A stretch of DNA of 64,000 bases, taken from NCBI RefSeq assembly GCF_024753255.1, contig NZ_JANUHA010000003.1, forward strand, positions 248,001 to 312,000, in the 5' to 3' direction. The translations under genes and the position numbers were made by a program. A model generated the notes under the pieces. It was not told where the DNA came from. It searched no databases and saw only the letters and a program-made list of their open reading frames with translations. The stretch comes from Massilia agri. GTDB lineage: Bacteria > Pseudomonadota > Gammaproteobacteria > Burkholderiales > Burkholderiaceae_D. Below are positions 19,537 through 29,287 of the stretch, one piece after another. The number at the start of each line of letters is the position of its first letter. Positions within the stretch are counted from its first letter, which is position 1.

Positions 19537-21015
19537 TTAAGAAACTATTTCGTCCAGCTCGCCCACGCGCACGATCTTGAGCGCATTGGTGCCGCCGGCC
19601 TGGCCCATCGGTGAGCCCCAGGTCACGACGATCAGGTCGCCCTTGCGCACCATGCCCTCCTTGATCAGGACCTCTTCGGCCTTGCGCAGCACCGCGTGGC
19701 TGCCACCCTCCTGCAGGAGGTGGAATGCTCGCACGTTCCGGTACAGCGACGCCTTGCGCTGCGTCGTCTGGAGCGGGGTCAGGGCGAAGATCGGCGTATC
19801 GATCGAGTGGCGGCTCATCCACAGTGCGGTCGAGCCCGATTCGGTCAGCGCCACGATCGCCTTCACCTTCAGGTGGTGGGCCGTGAACAGGGTGGCGTTG
19901 GCGATCGACTGGTCGATGCGGGTGAACTGGACGTTCAGGAAATCTGCGTCGCGCTTGTTGTATTCGGATTGTTCGGCCTCGAGGCAGATCGCGGCCATCA
20001 TTTCGACGGTTTCGACCGGGTACTTGCCCGATGCGGTTTCCGCCGAGGTCATCACGGCGTCGGTGCCGTCCAGCACGGCGTTCGCCACGTCCGACACTTC
20101 GGCGCGGGTCGGCACGGCGTTGACGATCATCGACTCCATCATCTGGGTCGCGGTGATGGCCAGCTTGTTCGAAGCACGCGCCATCTGGATCATGCGCTTC
20201 TGCAGCGCCGGCACGGCCGCATTGCCGACTTCGACCGCCAGGTCGCCGCGGGCGACCATGATGCCGTCCGACGCGTCCAGGATCTCCTGCAGCACGGGGA
20301 TCGCTTCGGCGCGCTCGATCTTAGCGATCATCATCGGCTTGTGGCCGTAGGGCTCGCCGGCGATATTGGCCAGCTGGCGCGCCATTTCCATGTCGGTGGC
20401 GTTCTTCGGGAAGGAGATCGCGAGGTAGTCGGCCTGGAAGCTCATCGCGGTCTTGATGTCTTCCATGTCCTTCGAGGTCAGGGCCGGCGCGGTCAGGCCG
20501 CCGCCCTGGCGGTTGATGCCCTTGTTGTTCGACAGCTCGCCGCCGACCTTGACGGTGGTGCAGATCTCCTGGCCCACGACCTTGTCGACGATCAGCACGA
20601 TCAGGCCGTCGTTGAGCAGCAGCTTGTCGCCCGGCTTGACGTCGCGCGGCAGGGCCTTGTAGTCGAGGCCGACGCGCTCCTGGTTGCCCAGCTCGCCGTT
20701 CTCGCCCCAGCGCGCATCCAGGATGAACTTGTCGCCATTGTTCAGGAAGATCTTGCCTTCTTCGAACTTACCGACGCGGATCTTCGGACCCTGCATGTCG
20801 GCCATGATCGCCACTTCGACGCCGCATTCGGCGGCCGCGCGGCGCACGAGGGCGGCGCGGTCGATGTGGTCCTGTGCCTTGCCGTGCGAGAAGTTCAGGC
20901 GCACGACGTCGACGCCGGCACGGATCATTTTCACGAGAATGTCGAAATCGGTCGATGCCGGGCCGATGGTGGCGACGATCTTGGTGGCGTTGTACAGGGG
21001 GCGCGCAGCTTGCAT
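19537..21015 (-). CDS. pyk: Pyruvate kinase
   Basis: Makes pyruvate and ATP from PEP and ADP. The 492 aa protein has an A domain (TKIVATIGPAS, VVRLNFSHG), a B-domain insertion (about 75-175), the active-site strand MIAKIERAEAI with GIMVARGDLAVEVG, TQMMESMIVNAVPTRAEVSDVANAVLDGTDAVM, and a C-terminal allosteric domain ending near VTWGSPMGQAGGTNALKI. It is flanked by pgk and fbaA. Confidence 0.97.
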   Translation of the reverse strand: MQAARPLYNATKIVATIGPASTDFDILVKMIRAGVDVVRLNFSHGKAQDHIDRAALVRRAAAECGVEVAIMADMQGPKIRVGKFEEGKIFLNNGDKFILDARWGENGELGNQERVGLDYKALPRDVKPGDKLLLNDGLIVLIVDKVVGQEICTTVKVGGELSNNKGINRQGGGLTAPALTSKDMEDIKTAMSFQADYLAISFPKNATDMEMARQLANIAGEPYGHKPMMIAKIERAEAIPVLQEILDASDGIMVARGDLAVEVGNAAVPALQKRMIQMARASNKLAITATQMMESMIVNAVPTRAEVSDVANAVLDGTDAVMTSAETASGKYPVETVEMMAAICLEAEQSEYNKRDADFLNVQFTRIDQSIANATLFTAHHLKVKAIVALTESGSTALWMSRHSIDTPIFALTPLQTTQRKASLYRNVRAFHLLQEGGSHAVLRKAEEVLIKEGMVRKGDLIVVTWGSPMGQAGGTNALKIVRVGELDEIVS

Positions 21016-21045
21016 GTGTCGGGAATCCTTGATCTTGAAAAGAGA

Positions 21046-21068
21046 AGCGCAGCTTTCAAAGCTGCGCT
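21046..21068 (-). terminator. Terminator or attenuator between pgk and pyk
   Basis: AGCGCAGCTTT-C-AAAGCTGCGCT is an 11-bp perfect stem. On the minus strand it is followed by CTCTTTTC. It lies 15 nt past the pgk stop and 30 nt before the pyk start, so pyk needs read-through or a promoter very close to or within this element. Confidence 0.75.
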
Positions 21069-21083
21069 GTGTTCACTTCTTAT

Positions 21084-22289
<1,206 letters not shown>

Positions 22290-22331
22290 TGGCTAGTCAA
22301 CAGTGAAATAGTGAAAAAACGTCATTGTACA

Positions 22332-22676
22332 TTAGGCGCCCTGTCCAAAAACGTGCAACACGCGCAACAGTGTAAAGACCACCATACCGAAGATGATGGT
22401 CATCAGCATGCTGCGGCGCCAGAGGTAGAACGCCAGTGCGGCAAGACCGGCCAGCAGCTTCGGATTAGCAATGGTCAGCTGTACCTGGCCCTGCGGATCG
22501 ATCAGCAGGTCCGGCCCGATGATGGCCGCCAGCGCGCAGGCCGGCGCATAGCGCAGCATCTCCTGCACCCGCGGCGGGATGGTGACGCGGTGGCCGATCA
22601 GCCAGAAGGAACTGCGGGTGGCGGCGGTGGCCACGCACAGGACGCCGATGGTGGCCCAGATCTCCCAGTCAGACAT
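22332..22676 (-). CDS. azlD: AzlD-family small membrane subunit
   Basis: A 114 aa protein with about four hydrophobic segments (WATIGVLCVATAATRS, ALAAIIGPDLLI, LAGLAALAFYLW, LMTIIFGMVVFTLL). It has the AzlD-like RVTIPPRVQEMLRYAPACALAAI block. AzlCD pairs export branched-chain amino acids. It overlaps azlC by 8 nt. Confidence 0.9.
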   Translation of the reverse strand: MSDWEIWATIGVLCVATAATRSSFWLIGHRVTIPPRVQEMLRYAPACALAAIIGPDLLIDPQGQVQLTIANPKLLAGLAALAFYLWRRSMLMTIIFGMVVFTLLRVLHVFGQGA

Positions 22677-23421
22677 TGCCCGCCTTTCGCTTGGCCAGGG
22701 TTTCTTCGACGAACATGGACGTGACCATGCCCACTACGACGGCAAGCAGCAGGCCGAGCTTGTACGGCAGGCCATAGGCAAGGACCGAGATCACGAGGGC
22801 GACCACCACCCCGCACAGGGCGGCATTGTTGATGATCAGGGGGACCATGATGCACAGGATCGCCAGGGTGCCCGCAAAACCCAGCCCCCATTCGGTCGGG
22901 ATTGCGCTGCCCAGGAAGATGCCGACCAGCGAACCAGCCTGCCACGCGAACCAGTTCGGAACCATCAGGCCCTTCAGGTAGGAAAGCTTGCCTGCGACGC
23001 GCTCGGCGGTCGGATAACGCTGCAGGAACAGGGCCACGGTCAGGTCGCCCGAAATATAGCCAAGCAGGAAGCGCTGCTTCCACGGCAGGTGGGCGAAGTG
23101 CGGCCCGAGCAGGGCGGAGAAGATCACGAAGCGCAGGTTGACGACCAGCGCGGTAGCGAAGATCACCCAGACCGGCGCGGCGGCCGCGATCAGGGGAAGC
23201 GAAGCGAGCTGGGCGGAACCGGCGAAGACCAGCAGGGTCATGCCGACCGCCTGCCAGGCCGTCAGGCCGGTCTTGACCATGGCGATGCCGACCACCAGGC
23301 CCCATGCGCCGATGCCGAACAGGCTCGGCAGGCCGGTCTTGAAGCCTTCGCGCCAAGCCTGGGGGTCATGGATTTCGACCGTGTCGGGGAGCTGCTGGCC
23401 TGGCGGCACGGCCCCGTTCAT
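22669..23421 (-). CDS. azlC: AzlC-family amino-acid exporter subunit
   Basis: An inner-membrane protein of 250 aa if started at the ATG at 23421; an upstream in-frame ATG at 23436 adds five residues. Typical AzlC stretches are GFKTGLPSLFGIGAWGLVVGIAMV, VFAGSAQLASL, VNLRFVIFSALLGPHF and KGLMVPNWFAWQAGSLVGI. Branched-chain amino-acid export with AzlD is known for the family. Confidence 0.92.
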   Translation of the reverse strand: MNGAVPPGQQLPDTVEIHDPQAWREGFKTGLPSLFGIGAWGLVVGIAMVKTGLTAWQAVGMTLLVFAGSAQLASLPLIAAAAPVWVIFATALVVNLRFVIFSALLGPHFAHLPWKQRFLLGYISGDLTVALFLQRYPTAERVAGKLSYLKGLMVPNWFAWQAGSLVGIFLGSAIPTEWGLGFAGTLAILCIMVPLIINNAALCGVVVALVISVLAYGLPYKLGLLLAVVVGMVTSMFVEETLAKRKAGNV

Positions 23422-23652
23422 GTGGCATTCCTGCAACGGCCCGGCGGGGCGGATGCGGCGACGGGCTTGAAACGGTCGGACATGAAACGCATCTGGAGGT
23501 GTTCGTAAAGCGGCCCCGGGGCTCTGCAGGAAGACATCTTGCGCACCCGGGCTGGATTGTGATCAGTTCGCTATTCTACCGATCATTTCAGCATGCATGG
23601 TGAATCCGGTAGAATCGTGTCTTTGCCTAAACTACGCTTGACGGAGAACCAG

Positions 23653-23847
23653 ATGACCCAAAACACGATGCCCGTGGTGGAACTCGAGGCTAAAGACCTG
23701 CCGGCACACTGCCCGAATCCGGCAATGCCGCTGTGGTCCTCGCACCCGCGCGTCTTCCTCGATTTCGATCACCACGGCGACGCCAAGTGCCCCTACTGCG
23801 GCACCCAGTACCGCCTGGCCCCGGGCGTCGAGCTCAAGCACCACTGA
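23653..23847 (+). CDS. CHCC zinc-finger protein
   Basis: A 64 aa protein with the zf-CHCC pattern AHCPNP...HPRVFLDF...CPYCGTQY, as in the mitochondrial complex I subunit NDUFS6 and its bacterial relatives. The ATG at 23653 follows a GGAGA site; a longer frame from 23593 has none. It is followed after 37 nt by yheT. Its role in bacteria is not settled. Confidence 0.88.
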   Translation: MTQNTMPVVELEAKDLPAHCPNPAMPLWSSHPRVFLDFDHHGDAKCPYCGTQYRLAPGVELKHH

Positions 23848-23884
23848 TCGCCTCCGGCGCGGCTCCCGCCGCGCCGTCTCCGCC

Positions 23885-24871
23885 ATGCTCTACCGCGCGC
23901 CCGCCTGGCTGCCCGGCGGCCACCTCCAGACCATCTATCCGGCGACCTGCCTTGCCAAGCCCCCGGTCGCCTATCGGCGCGAGCGCTGGCCGACGGGCGA
24001 CGGCGATTTCATCGACGTCGATTTCGTCGACGGACAACCGGGCCAGCCGCTGGTGGTGCTGTTCCACGGCCTCGAAGGATCCTCGAACAGCCATTATGCG
24101 CGCAGCCTGATGGCGGCGCTGCACGCGCGCGGCTGGTCCGGCGCGGTGCCGCATTTTCGCGGATGCTCCGGCGAAGCCAACCTGACGCCCCGCTTTTATC
24201 ACTCGGGCGATGCGCTTGAGGTCGACTGGATCGTGCGCAAGCTGCATGCACGCGCGCCCGGTCCCCTGTACGTGGCCGGCGTCTCCCTGGGCGGCAACGC
24301 GCTGCTGCGCTGGCTCGGCGAATCCGGCCATGGCGCCGATTTCGTGGAGGCGGCCTGCGCCATCTCGGCCCCGCTCGACCTGGCGCGTGGCGGCGAAGCG
24401 CTGTCCTCGGGCCTGAACATGCTGTACACGCGCATGTTCCTGCAGACGCTCAAGCCCAAGTGCCTGGCCAAGCTGGAACGCTACCCGGGCCTGTTCGACC
24501 GTACTGCCCTCCTGCAGGCGCGCGACCTCTACGCTTTCGACAATGTGGTGACCGCGCCGCTGCACGGCTACAGGGACACCGACGACTATTGGCACCGCGC
24601 CAGCGCCCGCCACGTGCTGGACGCCATCACCGTGCCGACCCTGGTGCTGAACGCCCGCAACGATCCCTTCCTGCCGGGCCGCCATTTGCCGGAGAAGGCA
24701 TCCAGGGCCGTGACGCTGGAGTATCCTGAGGAAGGCGGCCATGTCGGCTTCCCCGTCGGCCCCTTCCCGGGGCGGATCGACTGGCTGCCGCGGCGCATCC
24801 TGCATTTCTTCGATTCCCATGCCGGTTCGCGTGCGGCAAGCGCGGCCGCCACCGAACCATGCGAAGCTTGA
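23885..24871 (+). CDS. YheT-family alpha/beta hydrolase
   Basis: A 328 aa serine hydrolase. The N-terminal WLPGGHLQTIYPA signature and VVLFHGLEGSS oxyanion segment identify the YheT/ABHD1-3 group. The nucleophile is in VSLGGN, the acid in NARNDPF and the His in EGGHVGF. The substrate is unknown. It is immediately followed by a Burkholderiales-type conserved gene, a common arrangement. Confidence 0.93.
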   Translation: MLYRAPAWLPGGHLQTIYPATCLAKPPVAYRRERWPTGDGDFIDVDFVDGQPGQPLVVLFHGLEGSSNSHYARSLMAALHARGWSGAVPHFRGCSGEANLTPRFYHSGDALEVDWIVRKLHARAPGPLYVAGVSLGGNALLRWLGESGHGADFVEAACAISAPLDLARGGEALSSGLNMLYTRMFLQTLKPKCLAKLERYPGLFDRTALLQARDLYAFDNVVTAPLHGYRDTDDYWHRASARHVLDAITVPTLVLNARNDPFLPGRHLPEKASRAVTLEYPEEGGHVGFPVGPFPGRIDWLPRRILHFFDSHAGSRAASAAATEPCEA

Positions 24872-24875
24872 GACT

Positions 24876-25463
24876 ATGGACGATATCGTAAAACAGGCAA
24901 TGGCCAAGTGGCCGAACGTACCGCACTGCTACGGCTGGCTGGCGCTGGATGCGCGCGGCAACTGGCGCATGCGCGACGAGGCGGCCCAGCGCGCCAACGG
25001 CCCGGGGGACAAACTGGCGAACCAGGCCCTGGTCGGCTTCATCAACCGCAATTACGGCCACGACGGCAAGGGCAACTGGTATTTCCAGAACGGGCCGCAG
25101 CGGGTCTACGTCAACCTCGAGGCGACGCCCTTCATCGCCCGCACCGACCCGGCCCAGGGTTTTGTCCTGCAGACCGGGCAGCCGATGCCGGAACTGGAAG
25201 CCGTGTTCATGACCGAGGCCGGCGCCGTGGTGCTGCAGTCGGGAGAAATCGTCGCCCAACTGGACGACCGCGACGCGGCGCAGGTGCTGGCGCGCATGGA
25301 ACTCGCGGGACGGCCGGCGTCGATCGAGGCGATCCTGGCCTGGCTCGAGGACGATACGGAAGAACTGTCCCTGGTGCTGGGCGAGCGGCGCGTGCGCGTG
25401 GAGCGCCTGGTGACGGAAGCCCTGCAGCGCCGCTTCGGCTATGTGCAATTGCCGGGGATGTAG
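24876..25463 (+). CDS. Conserved hypothetical protein (DUF-type) next to yheT
   Basis: A 195 aa soluble protein without signal peptide or membrane segment. It is Trp/Gly-rich at the N-terminus (WPNVPHCYGWLALDARGNWRMRD, GKGNWYFQNGPQRVYVNLEATPF) with an acidic C-terminal half. The start at 24876 lies 4 nt after the yheT stop. I recognise it as a conserved neighbour of yheT in beta-proteobacteria but cannot assign a function. Confidence 0.82.
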   Translation: MDDIVKQAMAKWPNVPHCYGWLALDARGNWRMRDEAAQRANGPGDKLANQALVGFINRNYGHDGKGNWYFQNGPQRVYVNLEATPFIARTDPAQGFVLQTGQPMPELEAVFMTEAGAVVLQSGEIVAQLDDRDAAQVLARMELAGRPASIEAILAWLEDDTEELSLVLGERRVRVERLVTEALQRRFGYVQLPGM

Positions 25464-25466
25464 GGA

Positions 25467-27059
25467 CTACTCGAAGTCCTTCATGTCTTCCTTCTCCGCC
25501 TTCTGCTGCGCCTTCAGCGCGCGCTCGCGCGCATCGATGACAGCCTGGTCGTAGAAGGACACATCCCCCGCCTTGCGCGCCAGCTCGAGCTGCGCCACCG
25601 CGGCCGGCAGGGCGCCGGCCATCACATACGATTCCGCCAGCGCCATGTGCTGCAGGCCGATCTTGCCCTGCTTGGCATAGGCCTTGGCCAGCATGTCGTG
25701 CAGCTTCGGCTCCTCGCGATAGAGCTGGGTCTGTTCCCGCAGGTAGCGGGTCGCATCCTCGTACTTGCCGGCGGCGATCAGGGCTTCGGCATACTGGTGC
25801 GCGAGGGCGCGCGACAGCGGATAGCGCTGGCGCGCCGCATCCGCCAGCTGCACCGCCTGCTCGACCTGGGCGGCAGGCTGGCCCGGCGCCAGCTTGATGT
25901 CGATCTCGAGCCCTGCGAACAGCGCCGCCCCGTCGCCCGCGTTCGACGCGCTCGAGAACACGCCTTCCTTCGGCTTCATGGTGGCGCGCGCCTTGTCGAG
26001 CCAGCCCTGGGCCTCGCCCACATTCCCCTGGCGCAGCGCCAGCAAGGCCAGGCCATACTGGGCCCCGGCCTGCAGATGCCGGTGCTGTTCCTTGAGCTGG
26101 GTTTCGAAGGCGATCCTGGTGTCACGCCGGCCGGTGACGGTTTCGTCCTGCAGCACGCGGGCACGGGCGCGGATCAGCTGGAAGTCGACGTTGTCGACCC
26201 GCGGCTTCTTCGGGATCTCGCGGATGCGCGCCTGCATGTCGGTGATGCGCTCCGCCGTCAGCGGGTGGCTGCTCAGGTGGGCCAGGTGGGCGGGAATGTC
26301 GCCGCTCAGGCGGGTCGCGCTCTGCAGGCGCTTGAAGAAGCCGACCATGCCGGTGGTGTCGTAGCCACCGGCGGCCATGATCTGGATGCCGACCCGGTCC
26401 GCCTCGCGCTCGGCATCGCGGCCGAAGTTCAGCTGGCGCTGGATGGCCAGGCCCTGCCCGCCCATCAGCACGCCCATGGCGGCATCGGGGCTGGACTTGG
26501 CGGCCAGCGCGGCGAGGATCATCGCCGCCAGCGGCAGCAACATGTCCTGCTTCTGCTGCCCCAGGCTGCGCGCGATGTGGCGCTGCGTCACGTGGCCGAT
26601 CTCGTGGGACATCACCCCGGCCAGCTCGGATTCGTTCTGGGCCGCGACCAGCAGGCCCGTGTGCGCGGCGATGAAGCCGCCGGGCAGCGCGAAGGCGTTC
26701 AGGTTCACATCGCGCATGGCGAAGAAGGAGAAATCGGCATTGGTCTCGCCGCGCGCGCCGGGCACGGCGGCGACCAGTGCGCTGCCGAAATTGTTCAGGT
26801 ACTCGATGATGGGCGCGTCGTCGAGATAGGCGGGATCGCGCCGCACGTCGCGCATGATCATCTCGCCGAGCTTGCGCTCGAGCACGGGCGACAGATCCTG
26901 GCGCGCGGTATCGCCGAGCGTCGGCAGGCGGGTGGAGTCGAGCTTTTGCAGGGGATCGGCGGGGGCGGCGAAGGCGAACGCAGCCGCCGTGCACAGGGTC
27001 ACGGCAGTGAGCGCTGGACGCCAGCGGCGCGCCGATGCTGGGCTGGGAGCGGATTTCAC
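25467..27059 (-). CDS. M48 metalloprotease with TPR tail (BepA/YfgC-like)
   Basis: Periplasmic outer-membrane-protein quality-control protease. It is 530 aa from the GTG start at 27059 (VKSAPSPASARRW), followed by a signal peptide ending near FAFAAPADP. A much longer open frame upstream overlaps moaC antisense and is rejected. The zinc motif HEIGH (His152, Glu153, His156) follows FIAAHTGLLVAAQNESELAGVMS, and the third ligand region is DAEREADRVG. The C-terminal 220 residues form TPR-like helices. It is slightly longer than E. coli BepA. Confidence 0.9.
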   Translation of the reverse strand: MKSAPSPASARRWRPALTAVTLCTAAAFAFAAPADPLQKLDSTRLPTLGDTARQDLSPVLERKLGEMIMRDVRRDPAYLDDAPIIEYLNNFGSALVAAVPGARGETNADFSFFAMRDVNLNAFALPGGFIAAHTGLLVAAQNESELAGVMSHEIGHVTQRHIARSLGQQKQDMLLPLAAMILAALAAKSSPDAAMGVLMGGQGLAIQRQLNFGRDAEREADRVGIQIMAAGGYDTTGMVGFFKRLQSATRLSGDIPAHLAHLSSHPLTAERITDMQARIREIPKKPRVDNVDFQLIRARARVLQDETVTGRRDTRIAFETQLKEQHRHLQAGAQYGLALLALRQGNVGEAQGWLDKARATMKPKEGVFSSASNAGDGAALFAGLEIDIKLAPGQPAAQVEQAVQLADAARQRYPLSRALAHQYAEALIAAGKYEDATRYLREQTQLYREEPKLHDMLAKAYAKQGKIGLQHMALAESYVMAGALPAAVAQLELARKAGDVSFYDQAVIDARERALKAQQKAEKEDMKDFE

Positions 27060-27149
27060 AATGCTATGATAACCCCATCCGCAGCCGCGTTGCTGCCTGC
27101 TGAACACTTTGTAAGCCGCCCTTAATCTCCTTTTAATGATTCCTTGGCA

Positions 27150-27662
27150 ATGACTTCTCCTACTGCACCCGCCGACGGCCTGACCCATTTCGACTCTACC
27201 GGCCAGGCCCACATGGTCGACGTCGGCGCCAAGCAGGACAGCCACCGCATCGCCGTCGCCGCCGGCACCATCCGCATGAAACCGGAGACCCTGGCGCTGA
27301 TCCAGTCGGGCACGGCGAAGAAGGGCGACGTGATCGGCATCGCCCGGATCGCCGCCATCATGGCGTCGAAACGCACCAGCGACCTGGTGCCACTGTGCCA
27401 CCCGCTGCCGATCACCCGGGTGGCGGTCGATTTCGAGATCGACGCGGCGGCCAGCAGCGTGCACTGCCGGGCGCAGGTGGAGACCATCGGCAAGACCGGG
27501 GTCGAGATGGAAGCGCTTACTTCGGTGCAGGTAGGCTTGCTGACGATCTATGACATGTGCAAGGCGGTGGATCGGGGCATGGTGATGACCAATGTGCGGG
27601 TGCTGGAGAAGCACGGTGGAAAGTCGGGCGATTGGACGGCGTTGGCCGATCCACGATCGTAA
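27150..27662 (+). CDS. moaC: Cyclic pyranopterin monophosphate synthase
   Basis: The second step of molybdenum-cofactor synthesis. The 170 aa product from the ATG at 27150 shows [64 protein letters not shown]. An in-frame TTG at 27144 is an alternative start. Other moa genes are not in the window. Confidence 0.96.
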   Translation: MTSPTAPADGLTHFDSTGQAHMVDVGAKQDSHRIAVAAGTIRMKPETLALIQSGTAKKGDVIGIARIAAIMASKRTSDLVPLCHPLPITRVAVDFEIDAAASSVHCRAQVETIGKTGVEMEALTSVQVGLLTIYDMCKAVDRGMVMTNVRVLEKHGGKSGDWTALADPRS

Positions 27663-27692
27663 TTCGCTCTCCACTCGCTCTTGGCCGACAGC

Positions 27693-28301
27693 ATGATTTC
27701 CTTGCTTGCAGCGCTGGAATCACGATTCGACGATGCGGAAGGAGGAATACGCATCACCGGCGCAGATTGGGTTGAGGATGACCTGGAAGTCACGCTGTCG
27801 ATCACTTTCCATGACGATTGCGAAACGGAACAATGGACGATTTCCTGCAAGGACGTGGTCGAAGAATCCCTGCGATCGGAATGGGTCGTCGGTCTCGATG
27901 TGTCGCCCCACTCTCCCCTGCTCAAGCCATTCCTGGAACAGGACATTCCGATCATGTTTTCCAGGAACGAAATCGCGCAAGAGGCGCTCTTCGGCATTGT
28001 TTGCTCCTGCTGTATCGAAGTCATGGGCAGGCCAGACTATATTGACAGATTCATCAATGGCGAACCCTCCGCCCGCGGCATTTGCAGTTCAAGCTTTGGA
28101 TTGCTCGGACGCTTTCCTGCCTCCCTTGCGGAACGCATTCTCGACGCCCTTCGGGATAAACCTATCCAGGTCAATGCGCTGGCGGGCATCACACCGAAAA
28201 AATGGAACGGTTCTGAGCACGTACCGTACTCTCAACTGCAGGTGTTGAAAATCGGGCAGTCGTACGTCATTGCCGAAAGATTTGACGGACGCCGCCGATA
28301 G
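27693..28301 (+). CDS. Orphan hypothetical protein, A+T-richer than its surroundings
   Basis: A 202 aa soluble protein from the ATG at 27693 (MISLLAALESRF); a TTG at 27681 would add four residues. I do not recognise the family. It is acidic, with Trp-containing strands (DWVEDDLEVTLSITFHDDC, EQWTISCKDVVEESL) and a Cys-Cys pair (IVCSCCIEVMG). Its codon use is visibly less G+C-rich than moaC and the PilZ gene beside it, which suggests recent acquisition. The fold-like pattern recalls small immunity-type proteins, but no toxin gene is nearby. Confidence 0.7.
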   Translation: MISLLAALESRFDDAEGGIRITGADWVEDDLEVTLSITFHDDCETEQWTISCKDVVEESLRSEWVVGLDVSPHSPLLKPFLEQDIPIMFSRNEIAQEALFGIVCSCCIEVMGRPDYIDRFINGEPSARGICSSSFGLLGRFPASLAERILDALRDKPIQVNALAGITPKKWNGSEHVPYSQLQVLKIGQSYVIAERFDGRRR

Positions 28302-28450
28302 CCGCCGCTTCACTGGGAGACGAGTGTAGAGAAGTGTTCAGCTGCATGCCGTTCAGGGTGCACGAACCATGTCGTTGCACCGGAAGTTACATTCCACCAC
28401 ATTTAGTTCACGCGTAACTGTTACCATGTCGCCTTTGCATTTCAAATGAC

Positions 28451-29176
28451 ATGAACGCCCGTCCGATGAACAGCCAGGTTCACGAGCTCAAAGCCCAGGA
28501 ATTCGAGTTCGAAGCGATGAACCTGCAAGTCGGCATGCGCCTGCAGTTCATCACGCATCGGCAGGTCAAGCCGGTCCAGCACTTCTCCACCCTCATCGGC
28601 TACGTCAAGGACGAGTACATCATCGTCAAGATCCCGATGGAGCACGGCGCGCCGATCACGCTCGGCGATGGCGAACGCGTCACGATCCGGGTATTCTCGG
28701 GTGTGAACGTCTGCTCGTTCGCCTGCACGGTGGAGCGGGTCTTCCCGCGGCCGCTGTTTTATGCCCACCTGTCCTTCCCGACCGCCATCCAGGGCACCAG
28801 CCTGCGCGGCGCCGCAAGGGTCAAGGCCGACATCCCGGTCAGTATCAAGGCGTCCGGCATTGGTGCGGCCACGGTCCACGGCAGCATCGTCGACGTGTCG
28901 GTCACGGGCGTGCGCATCCATTCGGCGCAATCGCTGCCGCCGGACGGCGAGGAAGTCACGCTCGACTTCACGGTGCTGCCGCCCTCCGGCACCCACGCGG
29001 TGCGCATCGAGACGCGCGCCATCGTCCGCAACCGCACCGCGAGCCAGGCTGCAGGCGAGAGCCGAGAAGTGTTCAGCTATGGCGTGCAGTTCGTGGACCT
29101 CGATCCCATGCACTACACGCTGCTGCAGAACCTGACCTACGAGGCGCTTCTGGCCGACCGGCTCAAGATCGTCTGA
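28451..29176 (+). CDS. PilZ-domain c-di-GMP-binding protein (YcgR-like)
   Basis: A 241 aa cytoplasmic protein with an N-terminal YcgR-type domain (about 25-115; LQVGMRLQFIT, LIGYVKDEYIIVKIP) and a C-terminal PilZ domain. In PilZ the RxxxR motif is RGAAR and the D/NxSxxG motif is DVSVTG, so c-di-GMP binding looks intact. The start could also be the ATG at 28466. It is a likely brake on flagella or pili; the nearest pilus gene is pilA, 2.3 kb away. Confidence 0.9.
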   Translation: MNARPMNSQVHELKAQEFEFEAMNLQVGMRLQFITHRQVKPVQHFSTLIGYVKDEYIIVKIPMEHGAPITLGDGERVTIRVFSGVNVCSFACTVERVFPRPLFYAHLSFPTAIQGTSLRGAARVKADIPVSIKASGIGAATVHGSIVDVSVTGVRIHSAQSLPPDGEEVTLDFTVLPPSGTHAVRIETRAIVRNRTASQAAGESREVFSYGVQFVDLDPMHYTLLQNLTYEALLADRLKIV

Positions 29177-29287
29177 CACGCACCTTCCCGCCTCCTTCAG
29201 CCCGGCAGTCGCCATTGCCCATGCATGGTAAATTGTTGGACTGCGTACCCGGCATCCGGCCCCGTACGCCATGAACAAGAGGATGCA

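Noticed and set aside
28331-29078. A 15-nt exact match (GAGAAGTGTTCAGCT) upstream of and inside the PilZ gene
   Set aside because: Flanking sequence diverges quickly. It could be a small remnant of a paralogue, but one 15-nt match is not enough to claim it.
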